A stretch of 64,000 bases of DNA from Megalopta genalis (GCF_051020955.1 NW_027476386.1:1-64000); one strand, 5' to 3'. Positions 26,351 through 41,080 are shown, counted from the stretch's first letter. The notes: generated by a model not told the origin, from the letters alone. Program-made: numbers and translations.

Positions 26351-28438
26351 CTTAGCTTCAAATCCATGAGAAACAAATGATTTAGGTTCAGACAATTGTG
26401 ATATAAGTGATATAGCTTCAGATGCAGGCGAAAAGTACGAGATAGCTTCAAATCCATGCGAAACACATGCTTTAGCTGCAAATCAATGCGATGTAGAAAG
26501 TTTAGCATCAAATCCATGCGAAACAATTGATTTAGATTCAGATACTTGCGATATTAGTGATATAGCTTCAAATGCAGACGAAACAAACGAGTTAGCTTCA
26601 AGTCCATGCGAATCACACGATTTAGCTTCAAATCAATGCGAAGTAGAAGGCTTAGTTTCAAATCCAAGCGAAGCAAATGGTTTAGTTTCATATACTTGTG
26701 ATATACATGATTTTGCTTCAACTGCATGCGAAACTAACCAGGTAGCGTAAAATCCAAGAGAAACACATCATTTAGCTTCAAATTCGTGCGAAGTAGAAGG
26801 TTTAGCTTCAAATCTGAAGCAATCAAATGGTTTAGCTTCAAATACTTGTGATATACATAATTTAGCTTCTACTGCAAGCGAAGCAAACGAGTTAGCTTCA
26901 AATCCATGCGATACACATGATTTAGCTTGAAATCAATGCGAAGTAGAAGGCTTATCTACAAATCCATGCGAAACAAATGGTTTAGCTTCAAATACTTGTG
27001 ATATACATGATTTAGCTTCAAATGCAGGCGAAACAAACGAGTTAGCTTAAAATCTTAGCGAAACACATGATCTAGTATCATATCAATGAGAAGTAGAATG
27101 CTTAGCTACAAATACAGGAGAAACAAATGATTTATCTTCAGATAACTGCGATGTAAGTGATATAGTTTCAAATGCAGGCGAAACAATCGAGTTAACTTCG
27201 AAACAATGCGATCTAGAAGGCTTATCTTCAAATCCGTACGAATCAAATGGTTTAGCTTCAAATACTTGTGATATAAGTGATTCAGCTTCAAATGCAGGCG
27301 AAGCAAACGAGTTAGCTTCAAAACCATGCGATACACATGATTTAGCTTCAAATCAATGCGAAGTAGAAGGCTTATCTTCAAATCCATGCGAAACAAATGG
27401 TTTAGCTTCAAATACTTGTGATATAAATGCTTCAACAGCATGCGATCAAACGAGTTAGCTTCCAATCCATGCTAAACACATGATTTAGCTTCAAATTCAT
27501 TCGAAACACATGGATTAGCTTAATATTCATGCGAAACAAATGGTTCAGCTTCAAATACTTGTGATATACATGAATCAGCTTCAAATGCAGGCGAAGCAAA
27601 CGAGTTAGCTTCAAATCCATGCGATACACATGATTTAGCTTCAAATCAATGCGAAGTAGAAGGCTTATCTTCAAATCCATGCGAAACAAATGGTTTAGCT
27701 TCAAATACTTGTGATATAAATGCTTCAACAGCATGCGATCAAACGAGTTAGCTTCCAATCCAAGCGAAACACATGATTTAGCTTCAAATTCATTCGAAAC
27801 ACGTGGTTCAGCTTAATATTCATGCGAAACAAATGGTTCAGCTTCAAATAAATGTGACATACATGATTTAGCTTCAAACCATGCGGAACAAATGATTTAG
27901 CTACAAATTATTGCGAACTTGAAGGCGTATCTTAAAATTCATGCGAAACATATGGTTTAGATATAAGTACTTGTGATATACATAATTTAGCTTCAACTGC
28001 ATGCGAAACAAACGAGTTAGGTTCAAATTCAAGCGAACACATGATTTAGCTTCAAACTCATGCGAAACACACGGTTAAGCTTAATATTCATGCATAACAA
28101 ATGGTTCAGCTTAAAATACTCGTGATATACATGATTTATCTTCAAATGCAGGCGAAACAAACGAGTTAGCTTCAAATCCATGCGATACACATGATTTTGC
28201 TTCAAATCAATGATAAGTAGAAGGCTTAGGTTCAAGTCCATGCGAAAGACATAATTTTGTTCAAATCAATGCGAAGTAGAAGGCTTATCTTCAAATCCAT
28301 GCGAAACAAATGGTTTAGCTTTAAATACTTGTGATATAAATGATTTAGCTTCAAACGCAAACGAAACAAACGAGTTAGCTTCAAATCCTAGCGAAACACA
28401 TGATCTAGTTTCAAATCAATGAGATGTAGAAGGCTTAG

Positions 28439-28828
28439 CTACAAATACATGAGAAACAAATGATTTATCTTCAGATAATTGCGATGTAAGTGATATAGCT
28501 TCAAATGCAGGCGAAAAAATCGAGTTAACTTCAAAACAATGCGAACTAGAAGGCTTATCTTCAAATCCATGCGAAACAAATGATTTATCTTCAGATAATT
28601 GCGATATAAGTGATATAGCTTGAAATTAAGGCGGGACAATCGAGTTAGCTTCAAATTAATGCGAAGTAGAAGGCTTTTATTCAAACCCATGCCAGACGAA
28701 TGTTTTAGCTTCAAATACTTGTGATATACATGATTTAGTTTCAAATGCAGACGAAACAAACGAGTTAGCATCAAATCCTAGCGAAACACATGATCTAGTT
28801 TCAAATCAATGAGATGTAGAAGGCTTAG
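28439..28828. repeat. 390-bp module present in unit 1, absent in unit 2
   Basis: This is thirteen 30-bp units. The duplication offset changes from 16,069 to 15,679 here, a difference of exactly 390. Related modules occur at 8,396, 11,019, 18,134, 25,486, 30,327, 38,916, 46,006 and 54,595, each followed 390 bp later by a second related module. Because neighbouring modules are similar, the exact edges of the gain or loss are ambiguous. Confidence 0.75.
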
Positions 28829-31800
28829 CTACAAATACATGAGAAACAAATGATTTATCTTGAGATAATTGCGATGTAAGTGATATAGCTTCAAATGCAG
28901 GCGGAACAATCGAGTTAACTTCAAAACAATGCGAACTAGAAGGCTTATCTTCAAATCCATCCGAAACAAATGGTTTAGCTTTAAATACTTGTGATATACA
29001 TGATTCAGCTCCAATTGCAGACGAATCAGACGAGTTAGCTTCAAATCCATGGGATACACATGATTTAGCTTCATATCAATGCGAAGTAGAAGGCTTATCT
29101 TCGAATCCATCCGAAACAAATGGTTTAGCTTCAAATACTCGTGATATACATGATTTATCTTCAAATGCAGGCGAAACAAACGAGTTAGCTTCAAATCCAT
29201 GCGATACACATGATTTAGCTTCAAATCAATGCGAAGTAAGAGGCTTAGCTTCAAATACATGCGAAACAAATGATTTATCTTCAGATAATTGCGATATAAG
29301 TGATATAGCTTGAAATTAAGGCGGGACAATCGAGTTAGCTTCAAATTAATGCGAAGTAGAAGGCTTATATTCAAACCCATGCGAGACAAATGTTTTAGCT
29401 TCAAATACTTGTGATATACATGATTTAGTTTCAAATGCAGGCGAAACAAACGAGTTAGCTTCAAATCCAAGCGAAACACATGATCTAGCTTCAAATCAAT
29501 GCTAAGTAGAAGGCTTAGGTACAAGTCCATGCGAAAGACATAATTTTGTTCAAATCAATGCGAAGTAGAAGGCTTATCTTCAAATCCATGCGAAACAAAT
29601 GGTTTAGCTTTAAATACTTATGATATACATGATTTAGCTTCAAACGCAGACGAAACAAACGAGTTAGCTTCAAATCCTAGCGAAACACATGATCTAGTTT
29701 CAAATCAATGAGATGTAGAAGGCTTAGCTACAAATACATGAGAAACAAATGATTTATCTTGAGATAATTGCGATGTAAGTGATATAGCTTCAAATGCAGG
29801 TGAAACAATCGAGTTAACTTCAAAACAATGCGAACTAGACGGCTTATCTTCAAATCCATGCGAAACAAATGTTTTAGCTTCAAATACTTGTGATATACAT
29901 GATTTAGTTTCAAATGCAGGCGAAACAAACGAGTTAGATTCCAATCCATGCGATACACATGATTTAGTTTCAAATCAATGCGAAGTAGGAGGCTTATCTT
30001 CAAATCCATGCGAAACAAATGGTTTAGCTTCAAATACTCGTGATATACATGATTTAGCTTCAAATGCAGACGAAACAAACGAGTTAGCTTCAAATCCATG
30101 GTAAGTAGAAGGCTTAGCTTCAAGTCCATGCGAAAGACATAATTTTGTTCAAATGAATGCGAAGTAGAAGTTTTATCTTCAAATCCATGCGAAACAAATT
30201 GTTTAGCTTTAAATACTTGTGATATAAATGATTTAGCTTCAAACGCAAACGAAACAAACGAGTTAGCTTCAAATCCTAGCGAAACACATGATCTAGTTTC
30301 AAATCAATGAGATGTAGAAGGCTTAGCTACAAATACATGAGAAACAAATGATTTATCTTCAGATAATTGCGATGTAAGTGATATAGCTTCAAATGCAGGC
30401 GAAAAAATCGAGTTAACTTCAAAACAATGCGAACTAGAAGGCTTATCTTCAAATCCATGCGAAACAAATGATTTATCTTCAGATAATTGCGATATAAGTG
30501 ATATAGCTTGAAATTAAGGCGGGACAATCGAGTTAGCTTCAAATTAATGCGAAGTAGAAGGCTTTTATTCAAACCCATGCCAGACAAATGTTTTAGCTTC
30601 AAATACTTGTGATATACATGATTTAGTTTCAAATGCAGACGAAACAAACGAGTTAGCATCAAATCCTAGCGAAACACATGATCTAGTTTCAAATCAATGA
30701 GATGTAGAAGGCTTAGCTACAAATACGTGAGAAACAAATGATTTATCTTGAGATAATTGCGATGTAAGTGATATAGCTTCAAATGCAGGCGAAACAATCG
30801 AGTTAACTTCAAAACAATGCGAACTAGAAGGCTTATCTTCAAATCCATCCGAAACAAATGGTTTAGCTTTAAATACTTGTGATATACATGATTCAGCTCC
30901 AATTGCAGACGAATCAGACGAGTTAGCTTCAAATCCATGGGATACACATGATTTAGCTTCATATCAATGCGAAGTAGAAGGCTTATCTTCGAATCCATCC
31001 GAAACAAATGGTTTAGCTTCAAATACTCGTGATATACATGATTTATCTTCAAATGCAGGCGAAACAAACGAGTTAGCTTCAAATCCATGCGATACACATG
31101 ATTTAGCTTCAAATCAATGCGAAGTAAGACTCTTAGCTTCAAATACATGCGAAACAAATGATTTATCTTCAGATAATTGCGATATAAGTGATATAGCTTG
31201 AAATTAAGGCGGGACAATCGAGTTAGCTTCAAATTAATGCGAAGTAGAAGGCTTATATTCAAACCCATGCGAGACAAATGTTTTAGCTTCAAATTCTTGT
31301 GATATACATGATTTAGTTTCAAATGCAGGCGAAACAAACGAGTTAGCTTCAAATCCAAGCGAAACACATGATCTAGCTTCAAATCAATGCTAAGTAGAAG
31401 GCTTAGGTTCAAGTCCATGCGAAAGACATAATTTTGTTCAAATCAATGCGAAGTAGAAGGCTTATCTTCAAATCCATGCGAAACAAATGGTTTAGCTTTA
31501 AATACTTATGATATACATGATTTAGCTTCAAACGCAGACGAAACAAACGAGTTAGCTTCAAATCCTAGCGAAACACATGATCTAGTTTCAAATCAATGAG
31601 ATGTAGAAGGCTTAGCTACAAATACATGAGAAACAAATGATTTATCTTGAGATAATTGCGATGTAAGTGATATAGCTTCAAATGCAGGTGAAACAATCGA
31701 GTTAACTTCAAAACAATGCGAACTAAACGGCTTATCTTCAAATCCATGCGAAACAAATGTTTTAGCTTCAAATACTTGTGATATACATGATTTAGTTTCA

Positions 31801-32994
31801 AATGCAGGCGAAACAAACGAGTTAGATTCCAATCCATGCGATACACATGATTTAGTTTCAAATCAATGCGAAGTAGGTGGCTTATCTTCAAATCCATGCG
31901 AAACAAATGGTTTAGCTTCAAATACTCGTGATATACATGATTTAGCTTCAAATGCAGACGAAACAAACGAGTTAGCTTCAAATCCATGGTAAGTAGAAGG
32001 CTTAGCTTCAAGTCCATGCGAAAGACATAATTTTGTTCAAATGAATGCGAAGTAGAAGTTTTATCTTCAAATCCATGCGAAACAAATTGTTTAGCTTTAC
32101 ATACTTGTGATATACATGATTTAGCTTCAAACGCAAACGAAACAAACGAGTTAGCTTCAAATCCTAGCGAAACACATGATCTAGTTTCAAATCAATGAGA
32201 AGTAGAAGGCTTAGCTACAAATACATGAGAAACAAATGATTTATCTTCAGATAATTGCGATGTAAGTGATATAGCTTCAAATGCAGGCGAAACAATCGAG
32301 TTAACTTCAAAACAATGCGAACTAGAAGGCTTATCTTCAAATCCATGCGAAACAAATGGTTTAGCTTCAAATACTTGCGAATCTAAGTGATATAGCTTCA
32401 ACTGAATGCGAAACAAACGAGTTAGCTTCAAATCCATGCGATACATTTGATTTAGCTTCAAATCAATGCGAAGTAGAAGGCTTAGCTTCAAGTCCATGCG
32501 AAAGACATAATTTTGCTTCAAATCATTGCGAAGTAGAAGGTTTAGCAAAACATCCATACGAATCAAATGGTTTAGCTTCAAATACTTGTGATATACATGA
32601 TTCAGCTCCAAATGCAGGCGACACAAACGAGGTAGCTTCAAATCCATGCGATACACATGATTTAGCTTCAGATCAATGCGAAGTAGAAGGCTTATCTTCA
32701 AATCCATCCGAAACAAATGTTTTAGCTTCAAATACTCGTGATATACATGACTTAGCTTCAAATGCAGGCGAAACAAACGAGTTAGCTTCAAATCCAAGCT
32801 AAACACATGATCTAGCTTCAAATCAATGCGAAGTAGAAGTCTTAGCTTCAAGTAGATGCGAAAGACATAATTTTGTTCAAATCAATGCGAAGTAGAAGAT
32901 TTAGCTACAAATCCATACGAATCAAATGGTTTAGCTTCAAATACATGTGATATAAATGATTTAGCTTCAAATGCAGGCGAAACAAATGGTTTAG

Positions 32995-33525
32995 CTTCAA
33001 ATACTTGCGAATCTAAGTGATATAGCTTCAACTGAATGCGAAGCAATCGAGTTAGCTTCAAATCCATGCGATACATTTGATTTAGCTTCAAATCAATGCG
33101 AAGTAGAAGGCTTAGCTTCAAGTCCATGCGAAAGACATAATTTTGCTTCAAATCATTGCGAAGTAGAAGATTTAGCAACATATCCATACGAATCAAATGG
33201 TTTAGCTTCAAATACTTGTGATATACATGATTCAGCTCCAAATGCAGGCGACACAAACGAGGTAGCTTCAAATCCATGCGATACACATGATTTAGCTTCA
33301 AATCAATGCGAAGTAGAAGGCTTATCTTCAAATCCATCCGAAACAAATGTTTTAGCTTCAAATACTCGTGATTTACATGACTTAGCTTCAAATGCAGGCG
33401 AAACAAACGAGTTAGCTTCAAATCCAAGCTATACACATGATCTAGCTTCAAATCAATGCGAAGTAGAAGTCTTAGCTTCAAGTACATGCGAAAGACATAA
33501 TTTTGTTCAAATCAATGCGAAGTAG
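32995..33525 (+). other. + frame open stretch of 176 codons between a +1 and a -1 unit
   Basis: The stretch opens after a TAG just before a 31-bp unit (tgcgaatctaagtgat near 33,007) and ends at a TAG just after a 29-bp unit (aattttgttcaaatc near 33,499). There are 176 decapeptide-frame codons between them. There is no early in-frame ATG. Equal stretches lie at 48,674-49,204 and 58,451-58,981. It shows that compensating one-base changes bracket a shifted but open frame. Confidence 0.15.
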
Positions 33526-33719
33526 AAGATTTAGCTACAAATCCATACGAAACAATTGGTTTAGCTTCAAATACTTGTGATATAAGTGATATAGCTTCAA
33601 CTGCATGCGAAACAAACGAGTTATCTTCAAATCCATGCGGAACACATGATTTAGCTTCAAATCAATGCGAAGTAGAAGGCTTATCTTCAAATCCATCCGA
33701 AACAAATTGTTTAGCTTGA

Positions 33720-34139
33720 AATACTCGTGATATACATGATTTAGCTTCAAATGCAGGCGAAACAAACGAGTTAGCCTCAAATCGATGGCAAACACACGAT
33801 TTAGCTTCAAATCAATGCGACGTAGAAGTCTTAGCTTCAAATCGATCCGAGTCAAATGGTTTAGCTTCAAATACTTGTGATATACATGATTTAGATTCAG
33901 CTGCATGCGGAACAAACGATTTAGCGTCACACCCAAGGGAAACACATGATTTAACTTCAAATCAATGCCAAGTAGAAGCCTTAGCTTCAAATCAATGCGA
34001 AACAAATGGTTTAGCTTCAAATATTTGCGATATACATGATTTAGCTTCAAATGCAGGCGAAACAAACGAGTTAGCTTCAAATCCATTCGAAACACAGGAT
34101 TTAGTTACAAATTCATTCGAAACACATGGTTTAGCATAA
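33720..34139 (+). other. + frame open stretch of 139 codons
   Basis: This runs between a TGA at 33,717 and a TAA at 34,137, with regular decapeptides and several degenerate Cys positions (Arg, Ser or Phe codons). Copies lie at 49,399-49,818 and 59,176-59,595. No in-frame ATG was seen. Confidence 0.12.
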
Positions 34140-34334
34140 TATTCATGCAAACAAGTGGTTTATCTTCCAATACTTGTGACATACATAATTCAGCTTCAAA
34201 TCCAGGCGAAAGAAACGGGTTAGCTTCAAATGCAGGCGAAACAAATGGTTTAGCTTCAAATACTTGCGAATCTAAGTGATATAGCTTCAACTGAATGCGA
34301 AACAAACGAGATAGCTTCAAATCCATGCGATACA

Positions 34335-34568
34335 TTGGATTTAGCTTCAAATCAATGCAAAGTAGAAGGCTTAGCTTCAAGTCCATGCGAAAGACATAAT
34401 TTTGCTTCAAATCATTGCGAAGTAGAAGATTTAGCAACATATCCATACGAATCAAATGGTTTAGCTTCAAATACTTGTGATATACATGATTCAGCTCCAA
34501 ATGCAGGCGACACAAACGAGGTAGCTTCAAATCCATGCGAAACACATGATCTAGTTTCAAATCAATGA
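34335..34568 (+). other. + frame decapeptide-repeat ORF, 77 codons (three copies)
   Basis: This is a short + frame with the same xLASNxCExx period, ending at the inherited TGA of a b-type unit. Copies lie at 50,014-50,247 and 59,791-60,024; the last has one Val to Ala change. It is a low-confidence coding candidate. Confidence 0.1.
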
Positions 34569-37500
34569 GAAGTAGAAGGCTTAGCTACAAATACATGAGA
34601 AACAAATGATTTATCTTCAGATAATTGCGATGTAAGTGATATAGCTTCAAATGCAGGCGAAACAATCGAGTTAACTTCAAAACAATGCGAACTAGAAGGC
34701 TTATCTTCAAATCCATGCGAAACAAATGTTTTAGCTTCAAATACTTGTGATATACATGATTTAGTTTCAAATGCAGGCGAAACAAACGAGTTAGATTCCA
34801 ATCCATGCGATACACATGATTTAGTTTCAAATCAATTCGAAGTAGGAGGCTTAACTTCAAATCCATGCGAAACAAATGTTTTAGCCTCAAATACTCGTGA
34901 TATACATGACTTAGCTTCAAATGCAGACGAAACAAACGAGTTAGCTTCAAATCCAAGCTAAACACATGATCTAGCTTCAAATCAATGCGAAGTAGAAGTC
35001 TTAGCTGCAAGTACATGCGAAAGACAAAATTTTGTTCAAATCAATGCGAAGTAGAAGATTTAGCTACAAATCCATACGAATCAAATGGTTTAGCTTCAAA
35101 TACATGTGATATAAATGATTTAGCTTCAAATGCAGGCTAAACAAATGGTTTAGCTTCAAATACTTGCGAATCTAAGTGATATAGCTTCAAATAAATGAGA
35201 AACAAACGAGTTAGCTTCAATTCCATGCGATACATTTGATTTAGCTTCAAATCAATGCGAAGTAGAAGGATTAGCTTCAAGTCCATGCGAAACACATAAT
35301 TTTGCTTCAAATCATTGCGAAGTAGAAGATTTAGCAACATATCCATACGAATCAAATGGTTTAGCTTCAAATACTTGTGATATACATGGTTCAGCTCCAA
35401 ATGCAGGCGACACAAACGAGTTAGCTTCAAATCCATGCGAAGTAGAAGGATTAGCTTCTAATACATGCGAAACAAATGAGTTAGCTTCAAATCCAAGCGA
35501 AACACATGATTTAGCTTCAAATCAATGCGAAGTTGAAGGCTTAGCTTCAAACCCATGCGAATCGAATGCTTTGGCTTCAAATACTTGTGATATACATGAT
35601 TTACCTTCAACTGCATGTGAAACAAACGTGTTAGCTTCAAATTCAAGCGAAAGATATGATTCAGCTTGAAATGAATGCGAAGTAGAATGCTGAGCTTCAA
35701 ATCCATGCGAAACAATTGGTTTAGCTTCAAATACTTGTGATATGTGATATAGCTTCAACTGCATGCGAAACAAACGAGTTATCTTCAAATCCATGCGGAA
35801 CACATGATTTAGCTTCAAATCAATGCGAAGTAGAAGGCTTATCTTCAAATCCATCCGAAACAAATTGTTTAGCTTGAAATACTCGTGATATACATGATTT
35901 AGCTTCAAATGCAGGCGAAACAAACGAGTTAGCTTCAAATCCATGCGATACACATGATTTAGCTTCAAATCATTACGAAGTAGAAGGCTGATATTCGAAT
36001 CCTTACGAAACAAATGGTTTAGCTTCAAATCCTTGTGATATACATGATTTAGGTTCAACAGCGTGCGAACAAACGACTTAGCTACAAATCCATGCGAAAC
36101 ACATGATTTGGCTTCAAATCAATGCGAATTAGAAGGTTTATCTTCGAATCCATACGTAACACATGGTTTAGCTTCAAATACCTGTGATAAACATGATTTA
36201 GCTTCAACTGCATGCGACAGAAACGAATTAGCTCCAAATCCAAGCGAAACACATGATTTAGCTTCAAATCAGTGCGAAGTAGAAGGCTTAGCTTCAAATC
36301 CATGCGCTACGAATGGTTTAGCTTCAAATACTTGTTTTATACATGGTTTAGCTTCAAAACATTACGAAGTAGAAGGCTGATATTCGAGTCCTTACGAAAC
36401 AAATGGTTTAGCTTCAAATCCTTATGATATACATGATTCAGCTTCAAATGCATGCGAAACAAACGAGTTAGCTTCAAATCCATGCGATACACATGATTTA
36501 GCTTCAAATCAATGCGAAGTACATGGCTTGGATTCAAATCCATGTGAAACGAATAGTTTAACTTCAAATACTTGTGAGATACATGATTTAGCTTCAACTG
36601 CACATGAAACAAACGTGTAGGCTTCAAATTCGAGCGAAACACACGATATAGCTCCAAATCAATGCGATGTAGAAGTTTTAGCTTCAAATCGATGCGAATC
36701 AAGTGATTTAGCTTCAAACACTTTGGATATAAGTGATATAGCTTCAAACGCAGACGAATCAAACGAGTTAGCTTCAAAACCCATGCCATACACATTACTT
36801 AGCTCCAAATCAGTGCGAGGTAGAAGGCTTAGCTTCAAATCCATGAGAAACAAATGATTTAGGTTCAGACAATTGTGATATAAGTGATATAGCTTCAGAT
36901 GCAGGCGAAAAGTACGAGATAGCTTCAAATCCATGCGAAACACATGCTTTAGCTGCAAATCAATGCGATGTAGAAAGTTTAGCATCAAATCCATGCGAAA
37001 CAATTGATTTAGATTCAGATACTTGCGATATTAGTGATATAGCTTCAAATGCAGACGAAACAAACGAGTTAGCTTCAAGTCCATGCGAATCACACGATTT
37101 AGCTTCAAATCAATGCGAAGTAGAAGGCTTAGTTTCAAATCCAAGCGAAGCAAATGGTTTAGTTTCATATACTTGTGATATACATGATTTTGCTTCAACT
37201 GCATGCGAAACTAACCAGGTAGCGTAAAATCCAAGAGAAACACATCATTTAGCTTCAAATTCGTGCGAAGTAGAAGGTTTAGCTTCAAATCTGAAGCAAT
37301 CAAATGGTTTAGCTTCAAATACTTGTGATATACATAATTTAGCTTCTACTGCAAGCGAAGCAAACGAGTTAGCTTCAAATCCATGCGATACACATGATTT
37401 AGCTTGAAATCAATGCGAAGTAGAAGGCTTATCTACAAATCCATGCGAAACAAATGGTTTAGCTTCAAATACTTGTGATATACATGATTTAGCTTCAAAT

Positions 37501-39282
37501 GCAGGCGAAACAAACGAGTTAGCTTAAAATCTTAGCGAAACACATGATCTAGTATCATATCAATGAGAAGTAGAATGCTTAGCTACAAATACAGGAGAAA
37601 CAAATGATTTATCTTCAGATAACTGCGATGTAAGTGATATAGTTTCAAATGCTGGCGAAACAATCGAGTTAACTTCGAAACAATGCGATCTAGAAGGCTT
37701 ATCTTCAAATCCGTACGAATCAAATGGTTTAGCTTCAAATACTTGTGATATAAGTGATTCAGCTTCAAATGCAGGCGAAGCAAACGAGTTAGCTTCAAAA
37801 CCATGCGATACACATGATTTAGCTTCAAATCAATGCGAAGTAGAAGGCTTATCTTCAAATCCATGCGAAACAAATGGTTTAGCTTCAAATACTTGTGATA
37901 TAAATGCTTCAACAGCATGCGATCAAACGAGTTAGCTTCCAATCCATGCTAAACACATGATTTAGCTTCAAATTCATTCGAAACACATGGATTAGCTTAA
38001 TATTCATGCGAAACAAATGGTTCAGCTTCAAATACTTGTGATATACATGAATCAGCTTCAAATGCAGGCGAAGCAAACGAGTTAGCTTCAAATCCATGCG
38101 ATACACATGATTTATCTTCAAATCAATGCGAAGTAGAAGGCTTATCTTCAAATCCATGCGAAACAAATGGTTTAGCTTCAAATACTTGTGATATAAATGC
38201 TTCAACAGCATGCGATCAAACGAGTCAGCTTCCAATCCAAGCGAAACACATGATTTAGCTTCAAATTCATTCGAAACACGTGGTTCAGCTTAATATTCAT
38301 GCGAAACAAATGGTTCAGCTTCAAATAAATGTGACATACATGATTTAGCTTCAAACCATGCGGAACAAATGATTTAGCTACAAATTATTGCGAACTTGAA
38401 GGCGTATCTTAAAATTCATGCGAAACATATGGTTTAGATATAAGTACTTGTGATATACATAATTTAGCTTCAACTGCATGCGAAACAAACGAGTTAGCTT
38501 CAAATTCAAGCGAACACATGATTTAGCTTCAAACTCATGCGAAACACACGGTTAAGCTTAATATTCATGCATAACAAATGGTTCAGCTTAAAATACTCGT
38601 GATATACATGATTTATCTTCAAATGCAGGCGAAACAAACGAGTTAGCTTCAAATCCATGCGATACACATGATTTAGCTTCAAATCAATGATAAGTAGAAG
38701 GCTTAGGTTCAAGTCCATGCGAAAGACATAATTTTGTTCAAATCAATGCGAAGTAGAAGGCTTATCTTCAAATCCATGCGAAACAAATGGTTTAGCTTTA
38801 AATACTTGTGATATAAATGATTTAGCTTCAAACGCAAACGAAACAAACGAGTTAGCTTCAAATCCTAGCGAAACACATGATCTAGTTTCAAATCAATGAG
38901 ATGTAGAAGGCTTAGCTACAAATACATGAGAAACAAATGATTTATCTTCAGATAATTGCGATGTAAGTGATATAGCTTCAAATGCAGGCGAAAAAATCGA
39001 GTTAACTTCAAAACAATGCGAACTAGAAGGCTTATCTTCAAATCCATGCGAAACAAATGATTTATCTTCAGATAATTGCGATATAAGTGATATAGCTTGA
39101 AATTAAGGCGGGACAATCGAGTTAGCTTCAAATTAATGCGAAGTAGAAGGCTTTTATTCAAACCCATGCCAGACAAATGTTTTAGCTTCAAATACTTGTG
39201 ATATACATGATTTAGTTTCAAATGCAGACGAAACAAACGAGTTAGCATCAAATCCTAGCGAAACACATGATCTAGTTTCAAA

Positions 39283-40181
39283 TCAATGAGATGTAGAAGG
39301 CTTAGCTACAAATACATGAGAAACAAATGATTTATCTTGAGATAATTGCGATGTAAGTGATATAGCTTCAAATGCAGGCGAAACAATCGAGTTAACTTCA
39401 AAACAATGCGAACTAGAAGGCTTATCTTCAAATCCATCCGAAACAAATGGTTTAGCTTTAAATACTTGTGATATACATGATTCAGCTCCAATTGCAGACG
39501 AATCAGACGAGTTAGCTTCAAATCCATGGGATACACATGATTTAGCTTCATATCAATGCGAAGTAGAAGGCTTATCTTCGAATCCATCCGAAACAAATGG
39601 TTTAGCTTCAAATACTCGTGATATACATGATTTATCTTCAAATGCAGGCGAAACAAACGAGTTAGCTTCAAATCCATGCGATACACATGATTTAGCTTCA
39701 AATCAATGCGAAGTAAGAGGCTTAGCTTCAAATACATGCGAAACAAATGATTTATCTTCAGATAATTGCGATATAAGTGATATAGCTTGAAATTAAGGCG
39801 GGACAATCGAGTTAGCTTCAAATTAATGCGAAGTAGAAGGCTTATATTCAAACCCATGCGAGACAAATGTTTTAGCTTCAAATACTTGTGATATACATGA
39901 TTTAGTTTCAAATGCAGGCGAAACAAACGAGTTAGCTTCAAATCCAAGCGAAACACATGATCTAGCTTCAAATCAATGCTAAGTAGAAGGCTTAGGTTCA
40001 AGTCCATGCGAAAGACATAATTTTGTTCAAATCAATGCGAAGTAGAAGGCTTATCTTCAAATCCATGCGAAACAAATGGTTTAGCTTTAAATACTTATGA
40101 TATACATGATTTAGCTTCAAACGCAGACGAAACAAACGAGTTAGCTTCAAATCCTAGCGAAACACATGATCTAGTTTCAAA
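39283..40181. repeat. 899-bp module, first of a tandem pair
   Basis: This module equals thirty units with one 29-bp unit (30 x 30 - 1). The same 899-bp spacing separates related modules at 8,786, 11,409, 18,524, 28,829, 30,717, 44,508, 46,396 and 54,985 from their right-hand neighbours. Confidence 0.8.
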
Positions 40182-41080
40182 TCAATGAGATGTAGAAGGC
40201 TTAGCTACAAATACATGAGAAACAAATGATTTATCTTGAGATAATTGCGATGTAAGTGATATAGCTTCAAATGCAGGCGAAACAATCGAGTTAACTTCAA
40301 AACAATGCGAACTAGAAGGCTTATCTTCAAATCCATCCGAAACAAATGGTTTAGCTTTAAATACTTGTGATATACATGATTCAGCTCCAATTGCAGACGA
40401 ATCAGACGAGTTAGCTTCAAATCCATGGGATACACATGATTTAGCTTCATATCAATGCGAAGTAGAAGGCTTATCTTCGAATCCATCCGAAACAAATGGT
40501 TTAGATTCAAATACTCGTGATATACATGATTTATCTTCAAATGCAGGCGAAACAAACGAGTTAGCTTCAAATCCATGCGATACACATGATTTAGCTTCAA
40601 ATCAATGCGAAGTAAGAGGCTTAGCTTCAAATACATGCGAAACAAATGATTTATCTTCAGATAATTGCGATATAAGTGATATAGCTTGAAATTAAGGCGG
40701 GACAATCGAGTTAGCTTCAAATTAATGCGAAGTAGAAGGCTTATATTCAAACCCATGCGAGACAAATGTTTTAGCTTCAAATACTTGTGATATACATGAT
40801 TTAGTTTCAAATGCAGGCGAAACAAACGAGTTAGCTTCAAATCCAAGCGAAACACATGATCTAGCTTCAAATCAATGCTAAGTAGAAGGCTTAGGTTCAA
40901 GTCCATGCGAAAGACATAATTTTGTTCAAATCAATGCGAAGTAGAAGGCTTAACTTCAAATCCATGCGAAACAAATGGTTTAGCTTTAAATACTTATGAT
41001 ATACATGATTTAGCTTCAAACGCAGACGAAACAAACGAGTTAGCTTCAAATCCTAGCGAAACACATGATCTAGTTTCAAA
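40182..41080. repeat. 899-bp module, extra tandem copy
   Basis: This is almost identical to 39,283-40,181 and is absent from the equivalent place in unit 2 (40,182 and 41,081 both correspond to 55,861). It is a one-module expansion or contraction. Confidence 0.8.
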
